A DNA stretch of 64,000 nucleotides, from the NCBI RefSeq assembly GCF_002307495.1, contig NZ_NTMR01000003.1, positions 1 through 64,000 of the forward strand, in the 5' to 3' direction. The translations under genes and the position numbers were made by a program. Below are positions 31,168 through 40,472 of the stretch, one piece after another (positions within the stretch are counted from its first letter, which is position 1; the number at the start of each line of letters is the position of its first letter). The notes beneath the pieces were generated by a model that worked only from the letters and a program-made list of their open reading frames with translations, was not told the DNA's origin and made no database searches. Source of the DNA: Pseudomonas abyssi. Its GTDB lineage: Bacteria; Pseudomonadota; Gammaproteobacteria; Pseudomonadales; Pseudomonadaceae.

Positions 31168-32799
31168 ATGACGGCGACATTGCGCATCGTGATGGCCCAG
31201 CTGAACATGCGGGTGGGTGATATTCCGGGAAATCTCGCGCGCATCATCGAGGCAGCCCGGCACGCCCGCGACGAGCTGGGCGCCCGGGTAATCGTGTTCC
31301 CCGAGCTGTCGCTGTGTGGCTACCCACCGGAAGACCTGCTGCTGCGCTCCAGCATGCAGGCACGCATCAGCCGGGCGCTGGATAGCCTGTGCAAAGAGGT
31401 ATCGGGCATCTACATGGTGGTCGGCTACCCCTGGCAGGAAGGCGATGCCTGCTACAACAAGGCCGCCGTGATTGCCGATGGCCGCCTGCTGGCGTCCTAC
31501 GCCAAGCAGCAGTTGCCCAACTACCGCGTATTCGATGAAAAGCGTTACTTCAGCGAGGGTAACGAATGCTGCTTGCTGGAGATTGATGGTCTGCCAGTGG
31601 CTGTCACGGTCTGCGAGGACATCTGGCATCCGCAGCCGATGGCGCAGGCGCGGGACGCTGGTGCCCGGCTGATGCTCAACCTCAATGCCTCGCCCTTCCA
31701 CATGGATAAACAGCGCGAGCGCGAGGCCATGCTGGCCGGTCGCGCCGCTGAGGGTGGCATGCCCATTGTCTATGTGAATCAGGTCGGTGCCCAGGACGAG
31801 CTGGTGTTTGACGGTGGCTCGGTAGCGGTTACTGCCGACGGTCAGATCGCCTGTCGGGTCGAGGCCTTTACCGAAGGGCTGTATCCGGTGGATGTGCACT
31901 TTGACCAGAGCCAGGTGATCCTGCGCCAGGGCGCCGTGGCGGCCATGCCGGAGCTAGAGGCCAGCGTGTACCAGGCGCTGGTGACCGGCGTGCGCGACTA
32001 CGTCAACAAGAACGGTTTCAAGGGCGTGGTGCTGGGGCTCTCTGGCGGTATCGACTCGGCCCTTACGCTGGCGGTTGCAGTCGATGCGCTCGGTGCAGAG
32101 CGCGTTGAAGCGGTGATGATGCCGTATCACTACACCTCGAGCATGAGCCTGGAAGACGCCGAAGCCCAGGCGCGCACCATGCACGTACACTATCGCGTGT
32201 TGCCCATTGCGCCGATGGTCGAGGCGTTCATGCAGACGCTGGAGCCGGTGTTTGAGGGCTTGCCGCGCGATACCACTGAAGAAAACCTGCAGGCGCGCTG
32301 TCGCGGCACGCTGCTGATGGCGCTCTCCAACAAGACCGGCTCGCTGGTGCTGACCACCGGTAACAAGAGTGAGATGGCCGTGGGTTACGCCACGCTCTAC
32401 GGCGACATGGCCGGCGGCTTTGACGTGCTCAAGGATGTGCCCAAGACGCTGGTCTTCCGGCTGGCGGAGTACCGCAACACCCTTGGTCCGGCGATTCCGC
32501 AGCGCGTGATTGATCGCCCGCCATCCGCCGAGCTGGCGCCCGACCAGAAAGACGAAGACTCGCTGCCGCCATACCCGGTGCTGGACGAGATTCTGCGCTT
32601 GTACATCGAGCACGACCTGTCTGCCAGTGCCATTGTTGCTGCCGGTTTTGAAGAAGATGTGGTCAAGCGCGTTGTTCGGCTGGTCGACCTGAACGAATAC
32701 AAACGCCGTCAGGCGGCTGTGGGGGCGCGTATTACCCAGCGTGGTTTCGGTCGTGACCGTCGTTATCCGATCACTTCAGGGTGGGGGATGGAGGACTAG
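31168..32799 (+). CDS. nadE: glutamine-dependent NAD+ synthetase
   Basis: The 543-residue protein has two domains. The N-terminal nitrilase-type glutaminase has the triad Glu46 (FPELS), Lys113 (YAKQQLPNY) and Cys149 (TVCEDIW). The C-terminal synthetase has the ATP-pyrophosphatase loop SGGIDS (292-297) and the segment TTGNKSEMAVGYATLYGD. It makes NAD+ from nicotinic acid adenine dinucleotide, using glutamine as ammonia source. The start has CAGGAGA 8 bases upstream. It is divergent from the PP0621-pilS-pilR genes and converges with bamD. Confidence 0.96.
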   Translation: MTATLRIVMAQLNMRVGDIPGNLARIIEAARHARDELGARVIVFPELSLCGYPPEDLLLRSSMQARISRALDSLCKEVSGIYMVVGYPWQEGDACYNKAAVIADGRLLASYAKQQLPNYRVFDEKRYFSEGNECCLLEIDGLPVAVTVCEDIWHPQPMAQARDAGARLMLNLNASPFHMDKQREREAMLAGRAAEGGMPIVYVNQVGAQDELVFDGGSVAVTADGQIACRVEAFTEGLYPVDVHFDQSQVILRQGAVAAMPELEASVYQALVTGVRDYVNKNGFKGVVLGLSGGIDSALTLAVAVDALGAERVEAVMMPYHYTSSMSLEDAEAQARTMHVHYRVLPIAPMVEAFMQTLEPVFEGLPRDTTEENLQARCRGTLLMALSNKTGSLVLTTGNKSEMAVGYATLYGDMAGGFDVLKDVPKTLVFRLAEYRNTLGPAIPQRVIDRPPSAELAPDQKDEDSLPPYPVLDEILRLYIEHDLSASAIVAAGFEEDVVKRVVRLVDLNEYKRRQAAVGARITQRGFGRDRRYPITSGWGMED

Positions 32800-32802
32800 C
32801 CA

Positions 32803-32913
32803 GCCGGCCTTTGGCCGGCAGCTTCAAGCCGCAAGCTTTAAGCTACAAGCCATAAACTAAACACTAAACCGCGCTGCTTTTACTTGCAGCTTGAGGCTTG
32901 TAGCTTGCCGCTG
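32803..32913. repeat. intergenic element of inverted 7-base repeats (copy B)
   Basis: Right after the nadE stop is the hairpin GCCGGCC-TTT-GGCCGGC (32803-32819). CAAGC-type 7-mers follow (about 32824-32850). After an AT-rich middle come GCTTG-type 7-mers (about 32883-32910). The arms are largely complementary, as in the elements after radA and ilvE. Confidence 0.7.
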
Positions 32914-32965
32914 CCCCACAAAAAAGCCCGCCAAGGCATTCGCCGTGGCGGGCTTTTTTGTGGGG
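32914..32965. terminator. strong bidirectional terminator between nadE and bamD
   Basis: Positions 32914-32933 and 32946-32965 are perfect reverse complements over 20 bases. They have a GC core and A6/T6 tracts inside the stem. It therefore offers a hairpin plus T run to both converging genes. Confidence 0.93.
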
Positions 32966-32970
32966 CGTCC

Positions 32971-33960
32971 CTAGTCGATCAGACCAAAGGTGATCTTGTT
33001 CCAGAAGGTACGACCGGCTTCCTGGCCACCGACGCGGATTTCGCGGGGCAGGGCGTCTACGGCGTCCTGGTACTGACGTTCCATCTCGCGTTCCATCTGG
33101 GTTTTGGCCATGCGTGGCGGCGGGGCAGTTACAGCGTCGATCACCCCAACCGAGGTCGCCTCCAGCCAGTCCAGATCGGCTTCGGCCGGCTCAACGTGGT
33201 GCTTGAACTTGCCGTCGACCAGTGCCGGGTGCTCTGGGTAGTTGAGCTGCAGGGTCTCCAGTGCGCTGTCGGCCAGGTCATACATGGCCAGGCGGTTGTA
33301 GCCTGCGACCATCAGGGCGAGGCCGTCGCCTACGGCCGGCGTCTGCTGGAAGTTCTCGACTATGTAGCGGCCACGGTTGGCGGCGGCCAGGTAGGCGCCG
33401 CGCTTGAGGTAGTAGTGGCCCACGTTGACGTCATAGGCCGCCAGCAGATTGCGCAGGTAGACCATGCGCGCACGGGCGTCGGGGGCGTATTGGCTGTTCG
33501 GGTAGCGGTTGATCAGCTGGGCAAAGTCGTTGAACGAGTCACGGGCGGCGCCCGGGTCGCGACGGGTCATGTCCAGCGGCAGAAAGCGCTCGATGATGCC
33601 GCGATCGCGGTTGAATGACGCCAGGCCACGAATGTAGTAGGCGTAGTCAACGTTCGGATGGGTCGGATGCAGACGGATGAAGCGGTCAGCTGAAGCGGTG
33701 GCTGCTTCAGCCTCAACGTTCTGATAGTAGGCGTAGATCAGTTCGAGCTGAGCCTGGTCCGCGTAGCGGCCAAACGGATAGCGGGCTTCCAGTGCGCGCA
33801 GGGTTTCAACGGCGGCGCCGTAGTTCTTGGCGTCCAGGTCTACCTGTGCCTTGCGGTACAGCTCAGACTCGCTGAGCGACTCGTCAATGACCGGTGCGTT
33901 AGAGGAGCACGCGGCCAGCAGTGCCAGTGCGCCGACCAGCAGCAGATGTTTCAGCGACAT
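32971..33960 (-). CDS. bamD: outer membrane assembly lipoprotein BamD
   Basis: The 329-residue lipoprotein has a signal peptide ending at the lipobox LLAAC (Cys18). Tetratricopeptide-like repeats follow (about 30-240), including [20 protein letters not shown] and [21 protein letters not shown]. BamD is an essential part of the BAM machine that inserts beta-barrel proteins in the outer membrane. The C-terminal tail (about 250-329) beyond the repeats is longer than in E. coli, as in other pseudomonads. It is divergent from rluD across 180 bases that must hold both promoters. Confidence 0.96.
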   Translation of the reverse strand: MSLKHLLLVGALALLAACSSNAPVIDESLSESELYRKAQVDLDAKNYGAAVETLRALEARYPFGRYADQAQLELIYAYYQNVEAEAATASADRFIRLHPTHPNVDYAYYIRGLASFNRDRGIIERFLPLDMTRRDPGAARDSFNDFAQLINRYPNSQYAPDARARMVYLRNLLAAYDVNVGHYYLKRGAYLAAANRGRYIVENFQQTPAVGDGLALMVAGYNRLAMYDLADSALETLQLNYPEHPALVDGKFKHHVEPAEADLDWLEATSVGVIDAVTAPPPRMAKTQMEREMERQYQDAVDALPREIRVGGQEAGRTFWNKITFGLID

Positions 33961-34140
33961 ATCATGACATCCGAATGGGCGGGTCGCGCTGTTTCCAGTG
34001 CGGCCGTCCTGTTATAGTTTGGGGCCTCTACAGCCTTGTCCGGACTCCCCGGACTGGCCGTATTTAACCACAGCGCCCGGTTGAATCCAAAAAGCGATTG
34101 CGGCCATTGCCAGCGCCTTCTGTCCCCAGCGAGTTCCCCC

Positions 34141-35100
34141 ATGTCAGATCGTATTCGTTTGTCCGCACAGGTCAGCCCGGAGTCGGGTGGTCAACGCCTT
34201 GACCAGGTCGCCGCCCAATTGTTCCCGGACTTCTCACGCTCGCGGCTGCAGGGCTGGATCAAGGACGGCAGCCTGCTGGTTGATGGCGAGCGCAAGCGCA
34301 CGCGCGACAGCGTGTACGGTGGCGAAGAGCTGACGCTGGATGCCGAGCGGGAGGTGCAGGGCGAGTGGCAGCCCGAGGCGATCGAGCTGGACATTTTGTA
34401 TGAAGACAGCGCCCTGCTGGTGATCAACAAGCCGGCTGGCTTGGTGGTGCACCCGGCGGCAGGACACCAGGACGGCACGCTGCTGAACGCGCTGCTGCAC
34501 CATTGCCCGGAGCTGGCCAAGGTCCCGCGTGCAGGTATCGTTCATCGTCTGGATAAAGACACCACCGGCCTGATGGTGGTCGCCAAAACCATCGAGTCGC
34601 AGACCGATCTGGTAGCCCAACTGCAGGCGCGCACGGTCAGTCGCGAGTATGAGTGCGTGGTGACCGGTGTGATGACGGCTGGGGGCAAGGTGGATCAGCC
34701 GATTGCTCGGCACGGCACCCAGCGCCAGAAGATGGCGGTGGTCGCCGGCGGCAAGCAGGCGATCAGTCACTACCGCGTGATCAACCGCTTCCGCGCCCAT
34801 ACCCACGTCAAGGTCAAGCTGGAAACCGGGCGCACGCACCAGATTCGCGTGCATATGAGCTATATCCACTTTCCGCTGGTCGGCGATCCGGTGTACGGCG
34901 GGCGTCTGCGCATCCCGCCGGGTGCCAGCCCTGAACTGATCAAGGAGCTGCGCGAGTTTCCGCGTCAGGCGCTGCACGCTCGCCGTCTTGAGCTGGAGCA
35001 TCCCGACGATGGCCGTCACATGAGCTGGCAGGTGCCGTTGCCAGGCGACATGCAGCACCTGCTGGCGTTGCTGCGCGAGGACGGTGAGATCGGCGAATGA
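34141..35100 (+). CDS. rluD: 23S rRNA pseudouridine(1911/1915/1917) synthase RluD
   Basis: The 319-residue enzyme has an N-terminal S4 RNA-binding domain (about 17-75). The RluA-type catalytic domain has Asp138 in HRLDKDTTGLMVVAK and the segment LETGRTHQIRVHM. It makes three pseudouridines in helix 69 of 23S rRNA and supports ribosome assembly. The ATG at 34141 gives the usual start. The gene overlaps pgeF by four bases, the same order as in P. aeruginosa. Confidence 0.96.
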   Translation: MSDRIRLSAQVSPESGGQRLDQVAAQLFPDFSRSRLQGWIKDGSLLVDGERKRTRDSVYGGEELTLDAEREVQGEWQPEAIELDILYEDSALLVINKPAGLVVHPAAGHQDGTLLNALLHHCPELAKVPRAGIVHRLDKDTTGLMVVAKTIESQTDLVAQLQARTVSREYECVVTGVMTAGGKVDQPIARHGTQRQKMAVVAGGKQAISHYRVINRFRAHTHVKVKLETGRTHQIRVHMSYIHFPLVGDPVYGGRLRIPPGASPELIKELREFPRQALHARRLELEHPDDGRHMSWQVPLPGDMQHLLALLREDGEIGE

Positions 35101-35840
35101 GCATGCTGTGGATGAGCGCCGAGTGGCCTGCGCCAGCGCACGTACGCACCTGCATCACCACGCGCCGGGGCGGCTGCAGTCAGGGCGTGTGGAAAGGATT
35201 CAACCTGGGTGACCATGTGGGCGATGACCCCGCCCATGTTGCTGCCAACCGCGCCGAGCTGGAACGGGTGCTGGGGTGTCAGCCGGCTTGGCTGACCCAG
35301 GTGCATGGCACCGAGGTATGCAAGGCCGACCCGACGCAGGTGCTTGAGGCGGACGCCAGTTGGACCGACCAGCCGGGTATCGCTTGCACCATCATGACCG
35401 CCGATTGTTTGCCGGTGCTGTTCAGTGATCGCGAGGGCAGTCGCGTCGCGGCTGCTCATGCGGGCTGGCGCGGACTGCTCGACGGTGTGCTGGAGCAAAC
35501 CGTGCGCCGGCTCGGTGGCTCGGCCAGTGAGCTGCTGGTATGGCTTGGGCCCGCCATCGGTCCTGCTGCCTTTGAGGTAGGGCCAGAGGTGCGTGACGCC
35601 TTCATCAAGGCCGATGCCCGGGCCGCGAGCGCCTTTGCTCCGGCCGAGCGCGAAGGGCACTGGTTTGCCGATCTGTATCAACTTGCCCGTCAGCGCCTGG
35701 CTGATGTCGGTGTCCGCCAGGTATATGGCGGTGAAGAGTGCACCTGGTCCGATGCGGCGCGCTTCTTTTCCTACCGCCGCGATGGCCAGACCGGACGCTT
35801 CGGCTCCCTTATCTGGCTGGAGTCGCCAGTCGCCGGCTAA
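35097..35840 (+). CDS. pgeF: multicopper-oxidase-fold purine nucleoside phosphorylase / YfiH family (PgeF)
   Basis: The 247-residue YfiH/laccase-domain protein has metal ligands in VHGTEV (His), TADCLPVL (Cys) and HAGWRG (His). Known members act as purine nucleoside phosphorylases or, as PgeF, as peptidoglycan-editing hydrolases; the older name is polyphenol oxidase. Which activity dominates cannot be told from sequence. It is translationally coupled to rluD (ATGA overlap) and upstream of clpB. Confidence 0.92.
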   Translation: MSMLWMSAEWPAPAHVRTCITTRRGGCSQGVWKGFNLGDHVGDDPAHVAANRAELERVLGCQPAWLTQVHGTEVCKADPTQVLEADASWTDQPGIACTIMTADCLPVLFSDREGSRVAAAHAGWRGLLDGVLEQTVRRLGGSASELLVWLGPAIGPAAFEVGPEVRDAFIKADARAASAFAPAEREGHWFADLYQLARQRLADVGVRQVYGGEECTWSDAARFFSYRRDGQTGRFGSLIWLESPVAG

Positions 35841-35855
35841 AAGGCGACAAAAAAT

Positions 35856-35878
35856 TGACCACATTTATTTTGTGGTCA
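35856..35878. repeat. perfect 8-base-pair palindrome directly upstream of the clpB -35
   Basis: TGACCACA (35856-35863) and TGTGGTCA (35871-35878) flank TTTATTT. The right arm touches the CTTGAAA of the heat-shock promoter. It may be an operator, or a hairpin ending pgeF transcription, though no T tract follows. Confidence 0.55.
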
Positions 35879-35906
35879 CTTGAAAGCGCGATAATCGTCC
35901 CTATTA
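35879..35906 (+). promoter_or_regulatory. sigma-32 (RpoH) promoter of clpB
   Basis: CTTGAAA (35879-35885), a 13-base spacer and CCCTATTA (35899-35906) fit the heat-shock consensus CTTGAAA-N11-16-CCCCATNT closely. It lies about 70 bases before the clpB start, and clpB is a classic RpoH target. Confidence 0.85.
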
Positions 35907-35976
35907 CTCTGTCATCACAGATGAATTTGCCTGCCGCCGAGTGTGTGGTCGGGCACAGATTAGAGGACCGTTACTC

Positions 35977-38544
35977 ATGCGCATTGACCGTATGACCAGC
36001 AAGCTCCAGGTCGCCCTGTCCGACGCCCAGTCCATGGCGGTCGGCCGCGACCACGCCCAGATTGATCCGCTGCACCTGTTGCTAGCGCTGATCGAGCAGC
36101 AGCACGGCTCGGTCAAGCCGTTGCTGATGCAGGTCGGCTTTGATATTGCCGCCTTGCGCGCCGCCTTGGGTGAGGCGCTGGAGCGTTTGCCCACTGTCAG
36201 CAACCCGACCGGCGACGTTAGCCTGTCGCAGGAGCTGGCGCGCCTGCTGAATCAGGCCGATCGCCTGGCGCAGAAGCAGGGCGATCAATTCATTTCCAGC
36301 GAGCTGGTGCTGTTGGCCGCGATGGATGAGAACACCAGTGCCGGCAAGTTGCTGCTGAGCCAGGGCGTATCCAAGAAGGCGCTGGAAAATGCCATCAACA
36401 ACCTGCGTGGCGGTGAGTCCGTCAACGACCCGAACGCCGAGGAATCCCGTCAGGCGCTGGACAAATACACCGTTGATCTGACCAAGCGCGCCGAAGAGGG
36501 CAAGCTGGACCCGGTGATTGGCCGTGATGACGAAATCCGCCGTACCGTGCAGGTGCTGCAACGCCGTACCAAGAACAACCCGGTACTGATCGGCGAGCCC
36601 GGTGTGGGCAAGACCGCCATCGTCGAGGGGTTGGCCCAGCGTATCGTTAACGGCGAAGTGCCCGACGGCCTGAAGGACAAGCGTCTGCTGTCACTGGATA
36701 TGGGGTCGCTGATCGCCGGTGCCAAATTCCGCGGTGAGTTTGAAGAGCGGCTGAAGGCCGTGCTCAACGAGCTGTCCAAGCAGGAAGGCCGGGTTATTCT
36801 GTTTATCGACGAGCTGCATACCATGGTCGGCGCCGGCAAGGCAGAAGGTGCCATGGATGCGGGCAATATGCTCAAGCCTGCGCTGGCGCGCGGTGAGCTG
36901 CATTGCGTTGGTGCCACCACGCTGGATGAATACCGGCAATACATCGAGAAGGATGCGGCGCTGGAGCGGCGCTTCCAGAAGGTGCTGGTCGATGAGCCGT
37001 CTGAAGAAGACACCATCGCCATTCTGCGTGGCCTGAAAGAGCGCTACGAAGTGCACCACAAGATCACTATCACCGATGGCGCGATCATCGCTGCGGCCAA
37101 GCTGTCGCACCGTTACATCACTGATCGTCAATTGCCGGACAAGGCCATCGACCTGATCGACGAGGCGGCCAGTCGTATCCGCATGGAGATCGACTCCAAG
37201 CCCGAAGCGCTGGACCGTCTGGAGCGCCGCCTGATTCAGCTCAAGGTAGAGCGCGAGGCGCTGAAGAAGGAAGACGACGATGCCGCGCTGAAGCGGCTGG
37301 AGAAGCTCAAGGAAGAAATTGCCCGGGTAGAGCGTGAGTACGCCGATCTGGAAGAGATCTGGAAGGCTGAGAAGGCCGACGTGCAGGGCTCTGCGCAAAT
37401 CCAGGAGAAAATCGAGCAGGCCAAGGCCGAGCTGGAACAGGCGCGGCGCAAGGGTGACCTGAACCGCATGGCCGAGCTGCAGTACGGCGTGATCCCTGAT
37501 CTGGAACGCAGCCAGCAGATGGCTGAGCAGCACACCAAGCCGGAGAACCAGTTGCTGCGCAACAAGGTGACCGACGAGGAAATCGCCGAGGTCGTCTCCA
37601 AGTGGACCGGTATTCCTGTGTCCAAAATGCTGGAGGGTGAGCGCGACAAGCTGCTGCGTATGGAAGACGCGCTGCACAAGCGCGTGATCGGTCAGCATGA
37701 AGCGGTGGTCGCGGTGTCCAACGCCGTACGTCGCTCCCGTGCAGGGCTCGCAGACCCGAACCGCCCGAGTGGCTCGTTCATGTTCCTTGGCCCGACCGGT
37801 GTGGGTAAAACCGAGCTGTGCAAGGCGCTGGCCGAGTTCCTGTTCGACACCGAGGACGCCATGGTGCGGATCGATATGTCCGAGTTCATGGAGAAGCATT
37901 CGGTTGCTCGCCTGATCGGTGCGCCCCCGGGCTACGTCGGTTACGAAGAAGGCGGTTACCTGACCGAAGCGGTGCGTCGTAAGCCGTACTCGGTGATCCT
38001 GATGGATGAGGTCGAGAAGGCGCATCCGGATGTGTTCAACGTGCTGCTGCAGGTGCTGGAAGACGGTCGTCTGACCGACAGCCAGGGCCGTACGGTCGAC
38101 TTCCGCAACACCGTGGTGGTGATGACCTCCAACCTGGGCTCGGCGCAGATTCAGGAGCTGGTCGGTGATCGGGAGGCGCAGCACGCGGCGGTGATGGACG
38201 CGCTGACCCAGCACTTCCGTCCCGAGTTTATCAACCGGGTCGACGAAGTGGTGGTGTTCGAGCCGCTTGGCAAGGACCAGATCGCCGGCATCGCCGAGAT
38301 CCAGCTCAGCCGCCTGCGTCAGCGTTTGGCCGAGCGCGAACTGGATCTGCAGCTCAGCGACGAGGCGCTGGAGAAGCTGGTTTCGGTGGGGTACGACCCG
38401 GTCTACGGCGCGCGGCCGCTCAAGCGGGCGCTGCAGCGCTGGATCGAAAACCCGCTGGCCCAGCGCATTCTGGCCGGCGACTTCGCTCCGGGCGCGACCA
38501 TCGAGGCCAAGGTCGAGAACGACGAGTTTGTGTTTGTCGGCTAA
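35977..38544 (+). CDS. clpB: ATP-dependent disaggregase ClpB
   Basis: The 855-residue chaperone has a ClpN repeat domain (1-145). NBD1 has Walker [11 protein letters not shown], the coiled-coil middle domain spans about 405-525, and NBD2 has Walker [11 protein letters not shown] with pore loop [13 protein letters not shown]. No ClpP-binding loop is seen, as expected for ClpB. It solubilises aggregates with DnaK. The ATG at 35977 has AGAGGA about 9 bases upstream. Transcription should respond to heat via the sigma-32 promoter at 35879-35906. Confidence 0.97.
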   Translation: MRIDRMTSKLQVALSDAQSMAVGRDHAQIDPLHLLLALIEQQHGSVKPLLMQVGFDIAALRAALGEALERLPTVSNPTGDVSLSQELARLLNQADRLAQKQGDQFISSELVLLAAMDENTSAGKLLLSQGVSKKALENAINNLRGGESVNDPNAEESRQALDKYTVDLTKRAEEGKLDPVIGRDDEIRRTVQVLQRRTKNNPVLIGEPGVGKTAIVEGLAQRIVNGEVPDGLKDKRLLSLDMGSLIAGAKFRGEFEERLKAVLNELSKQEGRVILFIDELHTMVGAGKAEGAMDAGNMLKPALARGELHCVGATTLDEYRQYIEKDAALERRFQKVLVDEPSEEDTIAILRGLKERYEVHHKITITDGAIIAAAKLSHRYITDRQLPDKAIDLIDEAASRIRMEIDSKPEALDRLERRLIQLKVEREALKKEDDDAALKRLEKLKEEIARVEREYADLEEIWKAEKADVQGSAQIQEKIEQAKAELEQARRKGDLNRMAELQYGVIPDLERSQQMAEQHTKPENQLLRNKVTDEEIAEVVSKWTGIPVSKMLEGERDKLLRMEDALHKRVIGQHEAVVAVSNAVRRSRAGLADPNRPSGSFMFLGPTGVGKTELCKALAEFLFDTEDAMVRIDMSEFMEKHSVARLIGAPPGYVGYEEGGYLTEAVRRKPYSVILMDEVEKAHPDVFNVLLQVLEDGRLTDSQGRTVDFRNTVVVMTSNLGSAQIQELVGDREAQHAAVMDALTQHFRPEFINRVDEVVVFEPLGKDQIAGIAEIQLSRLRQRLAERELDLQLSDEALEKLVSVGYDPVYGARPLKRALQRWIENPLAQRILAGDFAPGATIEAKVENDEFVFVG

Positions 38545-38563
38545 TTGACGCTGGAGTGATAAG

Positions 38564-38597
38564 AAACCCCGCACGGGAAACCGTGCGGGGTTTTTTG
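38564..38597 (+). terminator. rho-independent terminator after clpB
   Basis: AACCCCGCACGG and CCGTGCGGGGTT form a 12-base-pair stem with a GAAA tetraloop, followed by six T residues. It ends clpB and lies downstream of convergent aceF. Confidence 0.93.
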
Positions 38598-38656
38598 TTG
38601 GTTTTCGGGTGTCGGTAGGTTGGGGTGGAGGACGGGAGGGTTATCCCTCGCCGTAG

Positions 38657-38802
38657 GGCCACGACATGTCGTGGCCGGAACACATGTCCCACGCCCGGCC
38701 ACAGTTCGCTTCCCCGCGGACAAGCCTAAGGCATTCTCCGCCCTACGGTGTGCCGCTGATGTTGAGGTGATGTAGGGCGGAGAAGCGCGCAGCGTTCTCC
38801 GC
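38657..38802. repeat. palindrome and REP-like inverted repeats between clpB and aceF
   Basis: The segment starts with the 20-base palindrome at 38657-38676, related to the one at 16-35. Further on, TTCTCCGCCCTAC (38734-38746) is matched by GTAGGGCGGAGAA (38772-38784). That arm can also pair with TTCTCCGCC (38795-38803), giving two competing hairpins. GTAGGGCGG/CCGCCCTAC sequences are common intergenic repeats in pseudomonads. Confidence 0.65.
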
Positions 38803-38809
38803 CGGGGTG

Positions 38810-40462
38810 TTACAGCAACATCGTCCGAATATCCCCCAGCAACTCACCCAGGCGCTTGGTGAACTGCGCGGCCGCTGCGCCGTTGATGGCGCGGTGGTCG
38901 TAGGAGAGGGACAACGGCAGCATCAGCTGTGGCTGGAAGCTGGCGCCATCCCAGACCGGCTGCATGGTGGCCTTGGAGACCCCAAGAATTGCCACTTCCG
39001 GGCTGTTGACGATCGGCGTGAAGTAAGTACCGCCGATGTGGCCCAGGCTGGAGATGGTGAAGCAGGCGCCTTGCATGGCGTCGGCTCCGAGCTTCTTGTT
39101 GCGCGCCTTGTCGGCCAGTTCGGCCGCTTCGGCTGCCAGCTGCAGCAGGCTCTTCTTGTCGACATCACGGATAACCGGTACCAGCAGGCCGTCCGGGGTG
39201 TCTACGGCAAAGCCGATGTGCACGTACTTCTTCTGAATCAGCTGCTTGCCATTGGCTGCCAGCGATACATTGAAGTTCGGCTGCTCACGCAGCAGATGCG
39301 CGCAGGCCTTGAGCAGGAAGGGCAGCACGGTCAGCTTGACGCCGGCTTTCTCGGCAGCCGCTTTCTGCTCCTTGCGGAAGGCTTCCAGCGCGCTGATATC
39401 GGCCAGGTCGAACTGGGTGACGTGCGGCACATTGAGCCAGCTGCGGTGCAGGTTGCTGGCGCCGACCTGCTGCAGGCGGGTCATGTCCACGGTCTCAATC
39501 TCGCCAAAGCGCGAGAAGTCGACCTCCGGCACCGGCGGGATACCGCTGCCACCAGTTGCGCCGGCAGGGGCTGACTTGCGTTGCTGCATAACGGCCTGCA
39601 CGTGCTTCTGTACATCCTCCTTGAGGATGCGGTCACGCGGGCCGGTGGGCTTGACGTCGGTCAGGTCGATGCCGAATTCGCGTGCCAGCATGCGTACCGC
39701 CGGGCCGGCGTGGACCTTGGCGCCTTCGCGGCTCGGGCCACCAACCGGCGGCGGGCTGGCGGGCTCTTCGCTGGCCGCGCTGCTGGCAGCAGCCGGCGCC
39801 TGCTTGGCGTCGCTCTGCTTGCCTTGCTGCTCAGCGGGCTGCGACTCTGCCTTGGCCTCGCTGTCGCCGCCACTGACTTGCATCTGCATGATCACATCGC
39901 CGGTCTTGACGTCCTGCTCCAGCTTGATGTCGATTGACTCGATGACGCCAGAGAAGGGCGCGGGCAGCTCCATGCTGGCCTTGTCAGACTCGAGCACCAG
40001 CAGCGACTGATCGGCCTCGACCTGATCACCCTTGCTGACCAGGATCTCGATCACGCGGGCGCTGTCGGTGCCCAGATCGGGCACCTTGACGGCTTCGCTG
40101 CGGCTGCCCCCGCCAGCGGCCGGCTTTTGCTGCTCGGCGCTGGTGTCGGGCTTGGGCTCAGCGGGCTGTTCTGCCTTGCTCTCGGCTTTGGCTGGTTGCT
40201 CGCTGCTGTCGTCTTGCTTGGTTTGCTCGCCGCCTTCAACGTCCAGCTCGATCAGTGGGTCGCCTTCTTTCAGGGTGTCGCCCAGCTTGAACTTGATGGC
40301 TTTTACTGTGCCGGCCTTGGGCGAGGGAATTTCCATGCTCGCCTTGTCCGACTCGAGTACCGCCAGTGATTGTTCGGCTTCTACCTGATCGCCTTCTTTG
40401 ACCAGAATTTCAATGACCTCGCCTTCACCGCCGAGGTCGGGCACCTTGATGAGTTCACTCAT
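38810..40462 (-). CDS. aceF: pyruvate dehydrogenase E2, dihydrolipoyllysine acetyltransferase
   Basis: The 550-residue E2 has two lipoyl domains, with lipoylated lysines Lys40 and Lys161 in ESDKASME. Alanine/proline/lysine-rich linkers separate them. A peripheral-subunit-binding domain (about 247-285, VRMLAREFGIDLTDV) precedes the acetyltransferase domain with His523 in YDHRAINGAAAA. It passes acetyl groups to CoA. Its AGGAG lies on the aceE stop codon, only ten bases separating the genes, so the two are one operon. The dihydrolipoamide dehydrogenase gene is not nearby. Confidence 0.97.
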   Translation of the reverse strand: MSELIKVPDLGGEGEVIEILVKEGDQVEAEQSLAVLESDKASMEIPSPKAGTVKAIKFKLGDTLKEGDPLIELDVEGGEQTKQDDSSEQPAKAESKAEQPAEPKPDTSAEQQKPAAGGGSRSEAVKVPDLGTDSARVIEILVSKGDQVEADQSLLVLESDKASMELPAPFSGVIESIDIKLEQDVKTGDVIMQMQVSGGDSEAKAESQPAEQQGKQSDAKQAPAAASSAASEEPASPPPVGGPSREGAKVHAGPAVRMLAREFGIDLTDVKPTGPRDRILKEDVQKHVQAVMQQRKSAPAGATGGSGIPPVPEVDFSRFGEIETVDMTRLQQVGASNLHRSWLNVPHVTQFDLADISALEAFRKEQKAAAEKAGVKLTVLPFLLKACAHLLREQPNFNVSLAANGKQLIQKKYVHIGFAVDTPDGLLVPVIRDVDKKSLLQLAAEAAELADKARNKKLGADAMQGACFTISSLGHIGGTYFTPIVNSPEVAILGVSKATMQPVWDGASFQPQLMLPLSLSYDHRAINGAAAAQFTKRLGELLGDIRTMLL

Positions 40463-40472
40463 GGGGTTCTCC

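Noticed and set aside
36691-38574. 627-codon minus-strand frame inside clpB
   Set aside because: It is a shadow of clpB on the opposite strand with no recognisable motif.
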